From Algibacter pectinivorans (lineage in GTDB: Bacteria; Bacteroidota; Bacteroidia; Flavobacteriales; Flavobacteriaceae): DNA of 64,000 bases. How positions within the stretch are numbered: the stretch's first letter is position 1; each line of letters opens with the position of its first letter. A model generated the notes under the pieces. The model saw only the letters and a list, made by a program, of their open reading frames with translations, ran no database searches and was not told the DNA's origin. The stretch covers positions 1-64,000 of the forward strand of contig NZ_FOMI01000010.1 of NCBI RefSeq assembly GCF_900112595.1, in the 5' to 3' direction. The position numbers and the translations under genes are program-made. Shown one piece after another: positions 1 through 9,207 of the stretch.

Positions 1-3000
1 AGCGTTCCAGAAAATGTTGTTACAGATGTACAATGTATTGCTGATGCTACCCTACCTGAAGCTCCACAATTAACTAATGCTTGTGGTGATGATATTACTC
101 CTGTAGTTACTGAAAATGCAGACCCTGAGTGCGAAGGTCAAAAAATATACACCTTTACGTATACGGATTGTGCAGGAAACGAAGCCGTATATACATACAC
201 TTACAACATTGAACTTACAGCCTTTATCTTACCTGCTAATGGTTTTGAAACGGTTGATAATTTAGATGATGCTGTAGAGCCTACTCCTCCAACAGTAAAC
301 GATAATTGCAATAATCCAATTACACCGTCTGAACCTGTAAAAACTGAAACTCCAGATTGTCAAGGGTCTGTAACCTATACATATACGTACACAGATTGTG
401 CTAATAACACAGCCAATTGGACGTACACTTACACTATAGAATTAGCACCTTTTACCGTGCCTGAAAATGAAACTTCTAGTGTGGAATGTATTTCTGAAGC
501 TATCGCTCCAACACCTCCAACGGTTAACGATGCTAATGGCGATGAAATTATACCTGTAATGACTCAAAGCACAAATCTAGCTTGCGAAGGAAACAAAACA
601 TTCACATTTACCTATACAGACTGTGCCGGTAATACAGATATTTGGGAATATACCTATGAAATTAATCTTATAGAATCACCGGTTGTTCCGGAAAATGCAG
701 GCACTACAGTTAGCTGTCTTGCAGAAGCTATTCTACCAGAAGCCCCAGTTGTTTCAGATACATGTGGTAATGCTATTATACCAACTGTTTCGCAAAGCCA
801 AGATCCAGATTGTGAAGGTGAAAAATCATATACTTTTACGTATACGGACTGCGCAGGTAACGAATCGGTTTATGTATTTACCTATACTATCGAAATATCA
901 ACAGGACCAGTTGTACCCGAGAATGCTAGTTCTAACGTGGAATGTCTAGCAAATGCTACTTTACCAGAAATTGCTGAAGTATATGATTCTTGTGGAAATG
1001 AAATTACTCCAGTAATTACAGAAAGTCCAGATCCAGATTGTGAAGGTCAAAAAGTATATACCTTTACATATACAGATTGTGCCAATAACATTTCTGTTTT
1101 CACCTATACTTATACTATTGATGTAACAAATGCACCTGTAGTTCCTGCTAACGACGGTTCTATTGTTGAGTGTATTGAAGACGCTACACAACCAGCAATA
1201 CCAGATGTAACAGACCCTTGTGGAAACGATATTACTCCTGTAATTACTCAAAGTCCAGATCCAGAATGTGAAGGCGACAAAGTCTATACATTCACATTTA
1301 CAGACTGTGCTGGTAACGAATCGGTTTATGTTTACACTTACACCATTCAAAAAACAGCTCCAGAAGCTCCTATTAACGAAAGTACTACAGTAGAATGTAT
1401 TGATGAAGCTTTACAACCTACAGCTCTTGTACTAACAGATGCTTGCGGAAATAACATAACTCCGGTTATTACAGAAAACGAAGATCCTGTTTGCGAAGGC
1501 GAAAAAATATACACCTTCACATATACCGATTGTGCTGGAAATGAAATCGTTTATACTTATACATATATCATTAAGGATAACACACCTCCAGTAATTTCAA
1601 TTCCAGAGAGTGTAACCGCGGAGTGTAGTGATGATTTTTCTCCATTAACCCTCGATGAGGCAACAGCAACAGATAATTGCGACCCTAACCCTACTATTAC
1701 GTTTAACGATGTAAGAACAAATGGTACGTGTAGTGGTGTTTATACCATAGTTCGTACTTGGACAGCAACAGATGCATGTGGTAACTCAATAAGTAAAGAC
1801 CAAGTAATATCTATTGCAGATACTATTGCTCCAACATTCGATCAAGAAACACTGCCAGGACCTATTGTTGTAGAATGTAATAACATTCCAGAACCGGAAA
1901 CTTTAACAGCTACAGATAATTGCGGTACTGCAATTGTAACTGTCGAAGACGAAAGGATTGATGGAAACTGTCCGTATAACTTTGTTATAAAACGTTCATA
2001 CATTGCAACAGACGATTGTGGTGTAGCCAATATACATGTACAAAATATAACGGTTCAAGATACAACACCTCCGGTTTTTGTTGAAGATTTACCAAGCCCT
2101 AATTTAGTTGTAGAATGTGATGCTATTCCAGATCCTATAATATTAACGGCTACCGATACTTGTGGCAATGCAACAGTAAGTATTACCGATTCTAGAACCA
2201 ATGGAACTTGTCCTAACAACTATACAATAACCCGTAGATGGGTAGCAACAGATGAATGTGGAATAACAACAACCCACACTCAAAACATTATTGTACAAGA
2301 CACCACGGCGCCAACTTTTGTTGAAGCCCTACCAGAAAACGTAACGGTAGAGTGCGATATGATACCTGAAGTGGCTATAATTACAGCAATAGACAATTGT
2401 GGTGAAGCTAAGGTAACCGTTAGCGATGTTAGAACTGATGGTAACTGTCCTTCTAATTATATAATTGCAAGAACTTACCTAGCTACGGATGAATGTGGAT
2501 TAACAGAATCGTATACCCAAATTATTACGGTACAAGATACTACTGCTCCTATCCCTACTTCAGACTTTCAAGACGTTCTTGATGTAAGTTGTACTGATAT
2601 TCCTGAAGCACCAGAGATGACCTTTACAGATAACTGTTCTTCTAATGTAATTCAACAATTTACTGAAACTAATACATTTGATGAAAACGTCATTGCAGAT
2701 TACCAAATTATAAGAACATGGACCGTAAGTGATGCTTGTGGAAATACAGAGGATTATACCCAAACTTTAAATGTTTCTCTCGATGAAATTATAAATGAAG
2801 TTGTTGCAGAAGATATATGTTTTGATAATGGTGTAGTAAACTTAGACGGATTCTTATCAGAAGGTGTAACAGGTGGTTCTTGGGAACTTATTGAAGGTAG
2901 TCCAGTAGCAACCATAAATGGAAGTATTTTTGACCCAACAAATTTAGACACTATTTATTCTGAAGAATTTAATCCTAATACGCAAGGTATTCAATATATT

Positions 3001-3426
3001 TTACGCCATACAGGTTTCCAATCTGGGTGTTTAAATATCACAGATGTCATTATGGTTGTAGACGCAACATGTAAAGTACTACCTTGTGGTGAAAAAGACA
3101 TTAGCATCTCTACAGCATTAACGCCTAATGGTGATAATTTTAATGACACATTTGATATTGAAGGGATTACATTATGTGGCTTCGTTGCCGAAGTTAAAAT
3201 ATTTAACCGTTGGGGCGCCCTAGTTTATGAATCTAATGAATACACCTTAGGAAGCGAAAGAGAAGGAAATGCTTTTGGAGCTTTCGGAAAATGGGATGGG
3301 TCATCAACCAAAGCATCATTTGGTAATAATGGAAAATTACCTAATGGAACGTATTATTATATCATTAATTTAAGAAATAGTGGATTGGACCCAATTACCG
3401 GTCCTGTATACTTAGGAACCAAATAA
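1..3426 (+). CDS. Giant repeat adhesin with T9SS type B sorting domain (5' truncated by window)
   Basis: The frame is open from base 1, so the N-terminus lies outside the window; the GTG at 457 is internal. Visible are seven units of about 76 residues (starting near 4, 229, 457, 685, 913, 1141 and 1369), each with a VPEN-like start, a CGN motif and a TYTDCAGN-like motif. Five HYR/Ig-like units of about 80 residues (from 1582, 1822, 2062, 2302 and 2539) follow, with DNCG and ATDECG motifs. After a linker, the C-terminus (from about 3090) carries LTPNGDNFNDTF, IFNRWG, KWDG and LPNGTYYY, typical of the gliding-motility/T9SS type B sorting domain. I infer a surface-anchored or secreted adhesin exported by T9SS, working with the PorP-like protein immediately downstream. 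The ligand is unknown. Confidence 0.9.
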   Translation, partial: SVPENVVTDVQCIADATLPEAPQLTNACGDDITPVVTENADPECEGQKIYTFTYTDCAGNEAVYTYTYNIELTAFILPANGFETVDNLDDAVEPTPPTVNDNCNNPITPSEPVKTETPDCQGSVTYTYTYTDCANNTANWTYTYTIELAPFTVPENETSSVECISEAIAPTPPTVNDANGDEIIPVMTQSTNLACEGNKTFTFTYTDCAGNTDIWEYTYEINLIESPVVPENAGTTVSCLAEAILPEAPVVSDTCGNAIIPTVSQSQDPDCEGEKSYTFTYTDCAGNESVYVFTYTIEISTGPVVPENASSNVECLANATLPEIAEVYDSCGNEITPVITESPDPDCEGQKVYTFTYTDCANNISVFTYTYTIDVTNAPVVPANDGSIVECIEDATQPAIPDVTDPCGNDITPVITQSPDPECEGDKVYTFTFTDCAGNESVYVYTYTIQKTAPEAPINESTTVECIDEALQPTALVLTDACGNNITPVITENEDPVCEGEKIYTFTYTDCAGNEIVYTYTYIIKDNTPPVISIPESVTAECSDDFSPLTLDEATATDNCDPNPTITFNDVRTNGTCSGVYTIVRTWTATDACGNSISKDQVISIADTIAPTFDQETLPGPIVVECNNIPEPETLTATDNCGTAIVTVEDERIDGNCPYNFVIKRSYIATDDCGVANIHVQNITVQDTTPPVFVEDLPSPNLVVECDAIPDPIILTATDTCGNATVSITDSRTNGTCPNNYTITRRWVATDECGITTTHTQNIIVQDTTAPTFVEALPENVTVECDMIPEVAIITAIDNCGEAKVTVSDVRTDGNCPSNYIIARTYLATDECGLTESYTQIITVQDTTAPIPTSDFQDVLDVSCTDIPEAPEMTFTDNCSSNVIQQFTETNTFDENVIADYQIIRTWTVSDACGNTEDYTQTLNVSLDEIINEVVAEDICFDNGVVNLDGFLSEGVTGGSWELIEGSPVATINGSIFDPTNLDTIYSEEFNPNTQGIQYILRHTGFQSGCLNITDVIMVVDATCKVLPCGEKDISISTALTPNGDNFNDTFDIEGITLCGFVAEVKIFNRWGALVYESNEYTLGSEREGNAFGAFGKWDGSSTKASFGNNGKLPNGTYYYIINLRNSGLDPITGPVYLGTK
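4..1581 (+). repeat. Seven tandem ~228-bp coding repeats in the adhesin
   Basis: Units begin at 4, 229, 457, 685, 913, 1141 and 1369. The spacing is exactly 228 bp (76 codons) from 229 onward and 225 bp for the first unit. Each unit normally has four cysteines: in VEC, in CGN, in DCEG and in TDCAGN. The second unit (229) lacks the first cysteine and the third unit (457) lacks the second. More units may lie upstream of the window. Confidence 0.9.
1582..2775 (+). repeat. Five tandem ~240-bp HYR/Ig-like coding repeats
   Basis: Units start at 1582, 1822, 2062, 2302 and 2539 with spacings of 240, 240, 240 and 237 bp. Each opens with a TTPPVF- or TTAPTF-like motif and contains VEC, TDNCG, a GxCPxNY segment and ATDxCG. 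This matches the HYR-like Ig-fold repeats common in Bacteroidota surface proteins. They differ in sequence from the 76-residue units upstream. Confidence 0.88.
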
Positions 3427-3436
3427 ACCTTAACCT

Positions 3437-4363
3437 ATGAAGTTTATTAAATTTAATTTAATCGCTCTTGTATTATTTAGTAGTACAATTGCAGTTGCAC
3501 AACAACTACCCCAATTTACCCAGTATATGTACAACACTATTTCAATCAATCCAGCGTATGCAGGAAGTAGAGAAGTTTTAAGTGTTGTAGGTTTACACAG
3601 AAGCCAATGGGTGGGTTTTAAAGGTGGACCAATAACGCAAACCTTATCTGTACATACACCGCTAAGAAATGACAGAATTGGTTTAGGTTTATCTTTAATT
3701 GAAGATGATTTAGGTCCGCAAAATTTCACTTATTTATATGGTGATTTTGCGTACAACATTCCAACAGGTAGAGATGGAAAACTAGCGTTCGGTATTAAAG
3801 CTGGTTTTACACAATTTAGTTTCGATACTAATTTTAGATTAGATGAAGATAACCAAAATGATCCTTTAATATTTGGTACAGAAGATAGATGGTCGCCAAA
3901 TATAGGTGCTGGTGTATATTGGAGTACAAACCGTGTATACGCAAGTATATCCGCCCCAAGAATATTAAATAATGGCAGTAACAATAACAGATCCTTTGAG
4001 GCTTTAGATAATATAAGTTATTATTTTACTGCGGGTGGTGTTATTGATCTTACAAAAAGTATTAAATTTAAACCAGCTACTTTAATAAAAGCTACTAACG
4101 GGGCTCCTGTTTCTTACGATCTAACTGCCAATTTCCTTTTTAGTGAAAAATTTTGGATAGGTGGTTCGTATAGAATCAACGAAAGAACAGCAGCTATTGG
4201 AATCATTGCTGACTTTCAACTATCTAGACAATTACGTGTGGGGTATGCTTATGAGAAACCAACATCAGAAATTGCAGATTATACCACAGGAACCCATGAA
4301 ATTTTACTTATGTATGAGTTTAAATTCTTAAGTTCTAAACTAAAATCACCAAGATATTTTTAA
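3437..4363 (+). CDS. PorP/SprF family type IX secretion outer-membrane protein
   Basis: 308 residues with a cleavable signal peptide (about residues 1-22, ending AVAQ) followed by the family hallmark QLPQFTQYMYN and NPAYAGSRE. The rest is an aromatic-rich alternating beta-strand pattern ending in YEFKF plus a short tail. PorP/SprF proteins are outer-membrane barrels that assist secretion or anchoring of type B T9SS cargo. It starts 10 bp after the adhesin stop, so it is very probably cotranscribed and dedicated to that adhesin. I give no symbol because flavobacteria carry many paralogues; a second copy lies at 62792-63775. Confidence 0.93.
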   Translation: MKFIKFNLIALVLFSSTIAVAQQLPQFTQYMYNTISINPAYAGSREVLSVVGLHRSQWVGFKGGPITQTLSVHTPLRNDRIGLGLSLIEDDLGPQNFTYLYGDFAYNIPTGRDGKLAFGIKAGFTQFSFDTNFRLDEDNQNDPLIFGTEDRWSPNIGAGVYWSTNRVYASISAPRILNNGSNNNRSFEALDNISYYFTAGGVIDLTKSIKFKPATLIKATNGAPVSYDLTANFLFSEKFWIGGSYRINERTAAIGIIADFQLSRQLRVGYAYEKPTSEIADYTTGTHEILLMYEFKFLSSKLKSPRYF

Positions 4364-4376
4364 TCCTAACTTATCT

Positions 4377-6302
4377 ATGAACACTAAAAATTACATATTA
4401 GTTTGTATGGCTTTATTACTAAGCCTTTCTCTGTTCCCTCAACAAAGAAAACAAAAGAGAGCAGACACATTATTTAATAAATTCTCCTTTGTTAAAGCCG
4501 CAAAGCTATACAAAGAACTTGTTCAAGATAATTACAACAGAAACTACGCTACAAGAAAACTTGCGGATAGTTATGCCCTTTTAAGAGACCCTAGAAATGC
4601 CTCTCGATACTATAAAAGTGCTGTAAAACAAAAGGATGTACCGGTAGAGTATTATTATAAATATGCGCAATCGCTCCGAGGCATGAAAAAATACGACGAA
4701 TCTCAAATTTGGCTCCAACGCTACAAGGATTCAGGAGGTGTTGTAGATACCGACGATTTTTCAAAAGACCTCAATTTTATAACCAGTGTTTTCGGGGCAA
4801 AACAACAATACTTTCTAGATCGAGTACGCTTCAATTCAAAATATAGCGATTTCGGTGCTTTTGAGCATGATGGATTAGTTTACTTTGCATCTTCTAGAGA
4901 CGAAGGTGTTGCCATTAAACGCTTATATGGATGGGACGAACAACCCTTTTTGGATATTTATGTAACCAAAGCGGGCTCCAAAAGAAATGTAAATCACACT
5001 GCTAAATTAAAAGGTGATATTAATTCCATTTATCACGATGGACCTGTTACTATTACCAAAGATGGTAAAACCATGTATTTTTCTAGAAACAATTTCAAAG
5101 ATGATATTGAGCTGAAGGATAAAAACGGACTTACCAATATGAAAATCTATCGCGCCACAAAAGTAGATAGCTTATGGACAAACGTAGAAGACCTATCCAT
5201 AAACAGCGACGATTATTCTACACAACATGCTGCCCTAAATGTTGATGAAACAAAATTGTATTTTACATCCGATAGACCAGGAACGCATGGGGGATCGGAT
5301 ATTTGGACTGCCGATATTGCTTCAGATGGTTCTTTAGGAAATATTCAAAACCTTGGAGATGTTGTTAACACAGAAAAAGCCGAAGGCTTCCCGTTTATAA
5401 ATAATGAAGGTGTTTTATTTTTCTCTTCAGACGGCCATACTGGCTTAGGTTTATTAGATATTTATGCCGCTATTAAAGGTGAAGACGAAGAAAGCATTGT
5501 AGATGTTATTAACCTGGGTGTCCCAGTAAATTCCAATAAGGATGATTTTGCTTTTACCATGAACCAAAACGGAATTACGGGATATTTTGCTTCTAACCGT
5601 CAAGGAGGCAGAGGAAGCGACGATATATATGCTTTTCATAGAGAACCAGCACTACACGTTGAAGGCGTAGTTACAGATGCTATTAATACCTTCCCTATTG
5701 TAGGCGCTAAAATCACTTTGTTTGATGACACCAATAATCAAATTGCTTTTATGGAAACCGACGAAAATGGTTACTTCCAAATAAATATAGATAGAAACCA
5801 AGATTATAAAATTATTGCAAATCAGGATAAGTATATTGAAGATTACAGAGAATTTACTTCAAAAAATTTACAAACTGAATTAACATCTGTTAGAGCCAAC
5901 TTATTACTTAACCCAGTCCAAGATGTAGTTAAGCTTGCCGAGATAGACCTAAACACCATTTACTTCAACTTCGATAGTCATGTCATTAGAGATGATGCCG
6001 AAGTTCAATTAAATAAAATTGTAAGCCTAATGCAAAATGATTATCCAGAAATGGTAATTCGAATTGAATCTCACACCGATTCTAGAGGTACACTTTCTTA
6101 TAACGATAAATTATCCATTGATAGGGCAAACAGTACTTACGAGTATTTAATTTCTAAAGGTATTGATCCTTCTAGGATTACAGAACACCAAGGCTTTGGA
6201 GAACGTAAATTAACCAACGGTTGTGAAGATGGTACAAAATGTGAAGAAGAAGAGCATCAATTAAACAGACGTACACAGTTTATAGTGGTAAAAATGGAAT
6301 AG
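4377..6302 (+). CDS. OmpA family protein with PD40 and carboxypeptidase-regulatory-like domains
   Basis: 641 residues. The signal peptide is followed by a TPR-like helical region (about 25-110), PD40/WD40-like beta-propeller repeats (about 150-420, with YFTSDRPGTHGGSDIW), a CarboxypepD_reg-like beta sandwich (about 428-510) and a C-terminal OmpA peptidoglycan-binding domain (about 525-640, with FNFDSHVIRDDA, SHTDSRG and NRRTQF). This is the PorE-like architecture found beside PorP and type B cargo genes. It probably links outer-membrane T9SS parts to peptidoglycan. It starts 13 bp after porP in the same transcription unit. The next gene is a paralogue without the sandwich domain. Confidence 0.92.
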   Translation: MNTKNYILVCMALLLSLSLFPQQRKQKRADTLFNKFSFVKAAKLYKELVQDNYNRNYATRKLADSYALLRDPRNASRYYKSAVKQKDVPVEYYYKYAQSLRGMKKYDESQIWLQRYKDSGGVVDTDDFSKDLNFITSVFGAKQQYFLDRVRFNSKYSDFGAFEHDGLVYFASSRDEGVAIKRLYGWDEQPFLDIYVTKAGSKRNVNHTAKLKGDINSIYHDGPVTITKDGKTMYFSRNNFKDDIELKDKNGLTNMKIYRATKVDSLWTNVEDLSINSDDYSTQHAALNVDETKLYFTSDRPGTHGGSDIWTADIASDGSLGNIQNLGDVVNTEKAEGFPFINNEGVLFFSSDGHTGLGLLDIYAAIKGEDEESIVDVINLGVPVNSNKDDFAFTMNQNGITGYFASNRQGGRGSDDIYAFHREPALHVEGVVTDAINTFPIVGAKITLFDDTNNQIAFMETDENGYFQINIDRNQDYKIIANQDKYIEDYREFTSKNLQTELTSVRANLLLNPVQDVVKLAEIDLNTIYFNFDSHVIRDDAEVQLNKIVSLMQNDYPEMVIRIESHTDSRGTLSYNDKLSIDRANSTYEYLISKGIDPSRITEHQGFGERKLTNGCEDGTKCEEEEHQLNRRTQFIVVKME

Positions 6303-6326
6303 TTAATTTACCGCTATACCAAATAG

Positions 6327-6361
6327 ATACTGCCAAACACGATTTAAATGTTTGGTAGTAT
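6327..6361 (+). terminator. Hairpin between the two OmpA paralogues
   Basis: Arms 6327-6339 (ATACTGCCAAACA) and 6349-6361 pair over 13 bp with one G-T pair and a 9-nt loop. An A/T-rich stretch follows, with eight or more T residues near 6373-6381. It could terminate the adhesin-porP-ompA message or stabilise its 3' end. The run of T is not immediately adjacent, so strength is uncertain. Confidence 0.5.
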
Positions 6362-6399
6362 ATATCTTTAATATTTTTTTTAATTAAATAGCACCCCAA

Positions 6400-8133
6400 A
6401 TGAAATTAAAAAACGATATAGCAACAGTATTACTGCTAACCATTTCAGTTTACACGTATTCGCAAAATGCTAAGCAACAAAAAGCAGATAATCTATTTAA
6501 TAATTTTGCTTTTGTTCAAGCTACAAATGCGTATCAAGAATTGATTGAGCAAGGTATAAATACCGAATACGCTACTAGGCAATTAGCCGATAGCTATTCG
6601 TACTTAAGAAACCCCGATAGCGCTGTTATTTACTACGAAAAAGCAGTTAAACAACGTAATGTGCCAATAGCCTACTATTATAACTATTCGCAAGCCTTAC
6701 GAGGTATTGAAGACTACGAAACGTCTAGATCTGTAATGAAACAGTTTAAAGATGCTGGTGGTGACATTGAAGAAGCGCTCTACATTAAAGATGCAGATTT
6801 TTTAAACGCTATTTTTAACTCAAAACAGCACTTTACATTAAATACCGTTAAGTTTAATTCTAAATTCAGCGATTTCGGTGCCTATAAACACGATAATAAA
6901 CTATATTTTACATCGGCTAGAGATAAGGGCGATATAAAAAAACATATTAATGCCTGGGACCAGGAACCTTTTCTAAACATTTATGCCATTAATGCAAACT
7001 CTAATGATACTCTTATTGGTAACAAAGCTAAATTAAAAGGACGTGTAAATTCAGTTTACCATGATGGCCCACTTACTATCACTAAAGATGGAAAAACTAT
7101 GTATTTTTCTCGAACCGATTTTATAAAAAATGTTTTAGGTCGTAATGGTAGTGGTATATCAAACCTTAAAATATATAAGGCCACATTAGTAAACGGAAAA
7201 TGGAAAAACATTGAAGAACTTCCCTTTAATAGCAACTATTTTTCTAATGGACACCCTGCTTTAAATGAAGATGACACCAAATTATATTTCACCTCAGACC
7301 GACCCGGAGGACATGGAGGATCCGATCTTTATTATATAGACCTAAATAATGGGGCCTTTGGAAAACCTCGAAATCTTGGTCCTAAAGTAAACACGAGTAA
7401 AAATGAAAAATTTCCTTTCATAAATACCAAAGGTGCTCTGTTTTTTTCTTCCGATGGTCACCCAGGACTAGGACTACTCGATATTTACGGCACTGTAGCA
7501 GATAAGGATAAAAATATTGTTAGCGTTATAAATTTAGGAATACCTGTTAATTCTAGTAAAGACGATTTTTCCTTTTTTATGAATGAGGATGGCCTAACGG
7601 GTTATTTAGCATCCAATAGAAAAGGTGGTGCTGGAAGCGATGACATTTATGCTTTTGAAAGAGTTACAAAATTAGAACTTAAGGAAACTAATAAGGAAAC
7701 GAATTTAGAACCACAAGAAGATAACCCTATTGCTAAAGCACCAAATAATACTATTGAGGTTGAAAGTCCTAAAAGGGTTAGCTTCGCTCCTATTCATTTT
7801 AATTTTAATAGTGCAAGTATTAGAAATCAAGATAAATCAGCATTGGATAATTTAGCCAATACGATGCTAACCGTATATCCAAAAATGAGTATTGCCATTG
7901 CTTCTTACTCTGACGCTCGAGGTACGGAAAGTTATAATGATATGTTATCGCAAAAAAGAGCCACTAACGTTTATAACTATTTACTATCAAAAGGTATACT
8001 AGCATCGCGCATTACAAGTTATATGGGTTACGGTGAGAAGAACTTAATTAATAACTGCAATAGCAATGCAAAATGCACCGAAGCACAACATCAACAAAAT
8101 AGACGCACAGAATTTACTGTTCGCATGAATTAA
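6400..8133 (+). CDS. OmpA family protein, shorter paralogue with PD40 repeats
   Basis: 577 residues, closely similar along its length to the preceding 641-residue protein: signal peptide, QQKADNLFNNFAFVQA helical region, propeller motifs (YFTSDRPGGHGGSDLY, NRKGGAGSDDIYAF) and a C-terminal OmpA domain (about 460-577, HFNFNSASIRNQD, SDARGTESYND, NRRTEF). The carboxypeptidase-regulatory-like domain is replaced by a short Glu/Asn/Lys-rich linker (about 425-455). This indicates a tandem duplication followed by domain loss or gain. The gap to the first copy is 97 bp with a hairpin, so expression may be partly independent. The role is probably periplasmic anchoring, as for its neighbour. Confidence 0.9.
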   Translation: MKLKNDIATVLLLTISVYTYSQNAKQQKADNLFNNFAFVQATNAYQELIEQGINTEYATRQLADSYSYLRNPDSAVIYYEKAVKQRNVPIAYYYNYSQALRGIEDYETSRSVMKQFKDAGGDIEEALYIKDADFLNAIFNSKQHFTLNTVKFNSKFSDFGAYKHDNKLYFTSARDKGDIKKHINAWDQEPFLNIYAINANSNDTLIGNKAKLKGRVNSVYHDGPLTITKDGKTMYFSRTDFIKNVLGRNGSGISNLKIYKATLVNGKWKNIEELPFNSNYFSNGHPALNEDDTKLYFTSDRPGGHGGSDLYYIDLNNGAFGKPRNLGPKVNTSKNEKFPFINTKGALFFSSDGHPGLGLLDIYGTVADKDKNIVSVINLGIPVNSSKDDFSFFMNEDGLTGYLASNRKGGAGSDDIYAFERVTKLELKETNKETNLEPQEDNPIAKAPNNTIEVESPKRVSFAPIHFNFNSASIRNQDKSALDNLANTMLTVYPKMSIAIASYSDARGTESYNDMLSQKRATNVYNYLLSKGILASRITSYMGYGEKNLINNCNSNAKCTEAQHQQNRRTEFTVRMN

Positions 8134-8531
8134 TTATTAATAAAAAGTAAAAAACACTAAAATGCGTTTAGGTTTTAAGGTTTTTTTATATAAATAACTT
8201 ATTGATTTCATTATAAAGTAGTTTAAGCAAGTCTTAAATAAAGTGAGTTTCAATTCAATATACTTTTCTTTTTAATCAGAAGAAGGGAATTAAGAATCAA
8301 CTATGTATAATACTAAACCCCACTAAACTTTCCTTTACTTAAATAGAAACAAAAAATAGAGCCAAAAAACGAAACTACCGTAAACGTCACAATTAACAAG
8401 AAAAAAAACCTCTCGTTAAATCGAGAGGTTTTTAGATTTGGGGCTATTAATCATAACCAATTTAAAACATTATTTAAGCTAATAAATAGTACATTAAAAA
8501 AGGTTATTTCATTTTATGCTCTTAAAAAGCA
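8134..8531. other. 398-bp convergent intergenic region
   Basis: AT-rich gap between the second ompA-type gene (+) and the CAP-domain gene (-). Apart from the strong bidirectional hairpin at 8404-8433, I see no ORF with coding character, no tRNA and no obvious repeat. Confidence 0.6.
8404..8433. terminator. Bidirectional intrinsic terminator
   Basis: A perfect 12-bp stem (8404-8415 AAAAACCTCTCG with 8422-8433 CGAGAGGTTTTT) closes a 6-nt loop. It has A residues on one side and T residues on the other, so it can serve both strands between converging genes. Confidence 0.85.
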
Positions 8532-9029
8532 TTATTTCTTTATAAAGATATTGGTATAATACCATTTACCTTCCTCATTCTTTTCTGCCGACACATCAAA
8601 ATTGGTGTAGTCGCCTTCTAAATTTTCTTTATGTGCTTCACTTTTTAACCACGCTCTTACAACAGATTCTGCAGAACTATAGCCATAAGCTACATTTTCC
8701 GACACGTTTTTAGCACCAGCATTAGCTTTTAAATATTCACTACGTGTAAAAAAGTTATGATGCGATACTTCTCCTCTATCTACCATATAATCTGTGTGAC
8801 TATAAGCTACAGATTTTACAATATTCATTTCTGTTAAAGCATTTAAACCTAACGAAGATCTATGGCTATTAATAAGCTTTAATATTTCGACCTCAATAGC
8901 TTTAGATTCTTGTTGTATAAGATTCATCTCAATTGCCGAAAATTCATTTTTATCGTTATCCGTGCTACAAGAACTAAAAGTAAATAAGGCATATAGCAAT
9001 ACCATAGGTAATTTTCTAAATAACTTCAT
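8532..9029 (-). CDS. CAP-domain (SCP/PR1-like) lipoprotein
   Basis: 165 residues. The N-terminus is a lipoprotein signal ending in a lipobox-like TFSSC, so the mature protein is probably lipid-anchored. Residues about 45-160 form a CAP domain of the bacterial YkwD type: LINSHRSSLGL, AYSHTDYM, SHHNF, SENVAYG and SEAHKENL contain the expected cavity histidines and glutamate. Bacterial CAP proteins have no agreed single function, and the substrate is unknown. The gene stands alone; its upstream region (9100-9206) contains several CGAT-containing near-repeats. Confidence 0.88.
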   Translation of the reverse strand: MKLFRKLPMVLLYALFTFSSCSTDNDKNEFSAIEMNLIQQESKAIEVEILKLINSHRSSLGLNALTEMNIVKSVAYSHTDYMVDRGEVSHHNFFTRSEYLKANAGAKNVSENVAYGYSSAESVVRAWLKSEAHKENLEGDYTNFDVSAEKNEEGKWYYTNIFIKK

Positions 9030-9207
9030 AGGTTAAGTTAATTTAATGTTGTAATAGATTTGGTACTGTAAAATTAAACCTATACTATAAATTAACTGTT
9101 AAGAAAATGTTAAAATCGACTAAAAACATGTATTTCATCGGTTTTATGTGTTTTTAATCGTTTAAAAACATCCTTTATGAATAAAATCATGCATTTTATC
9201 GTTTTTT

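Noticed and set aside
961-1350. Long antisense reading frame across the adhesin repeats
   Set aside because: It arises from the repetitive codon pattern of the plus-strand adhesin; composition (many Asn, Ile, Cys) and lack of any domain show it is a shadow frame.
1-1581. Tandem 228-bp repeats considered as CRISPR or satellite DNA
   Set aside because: They are in frame, encode conserved cysteine-containing units and lie inside a secreted protein.
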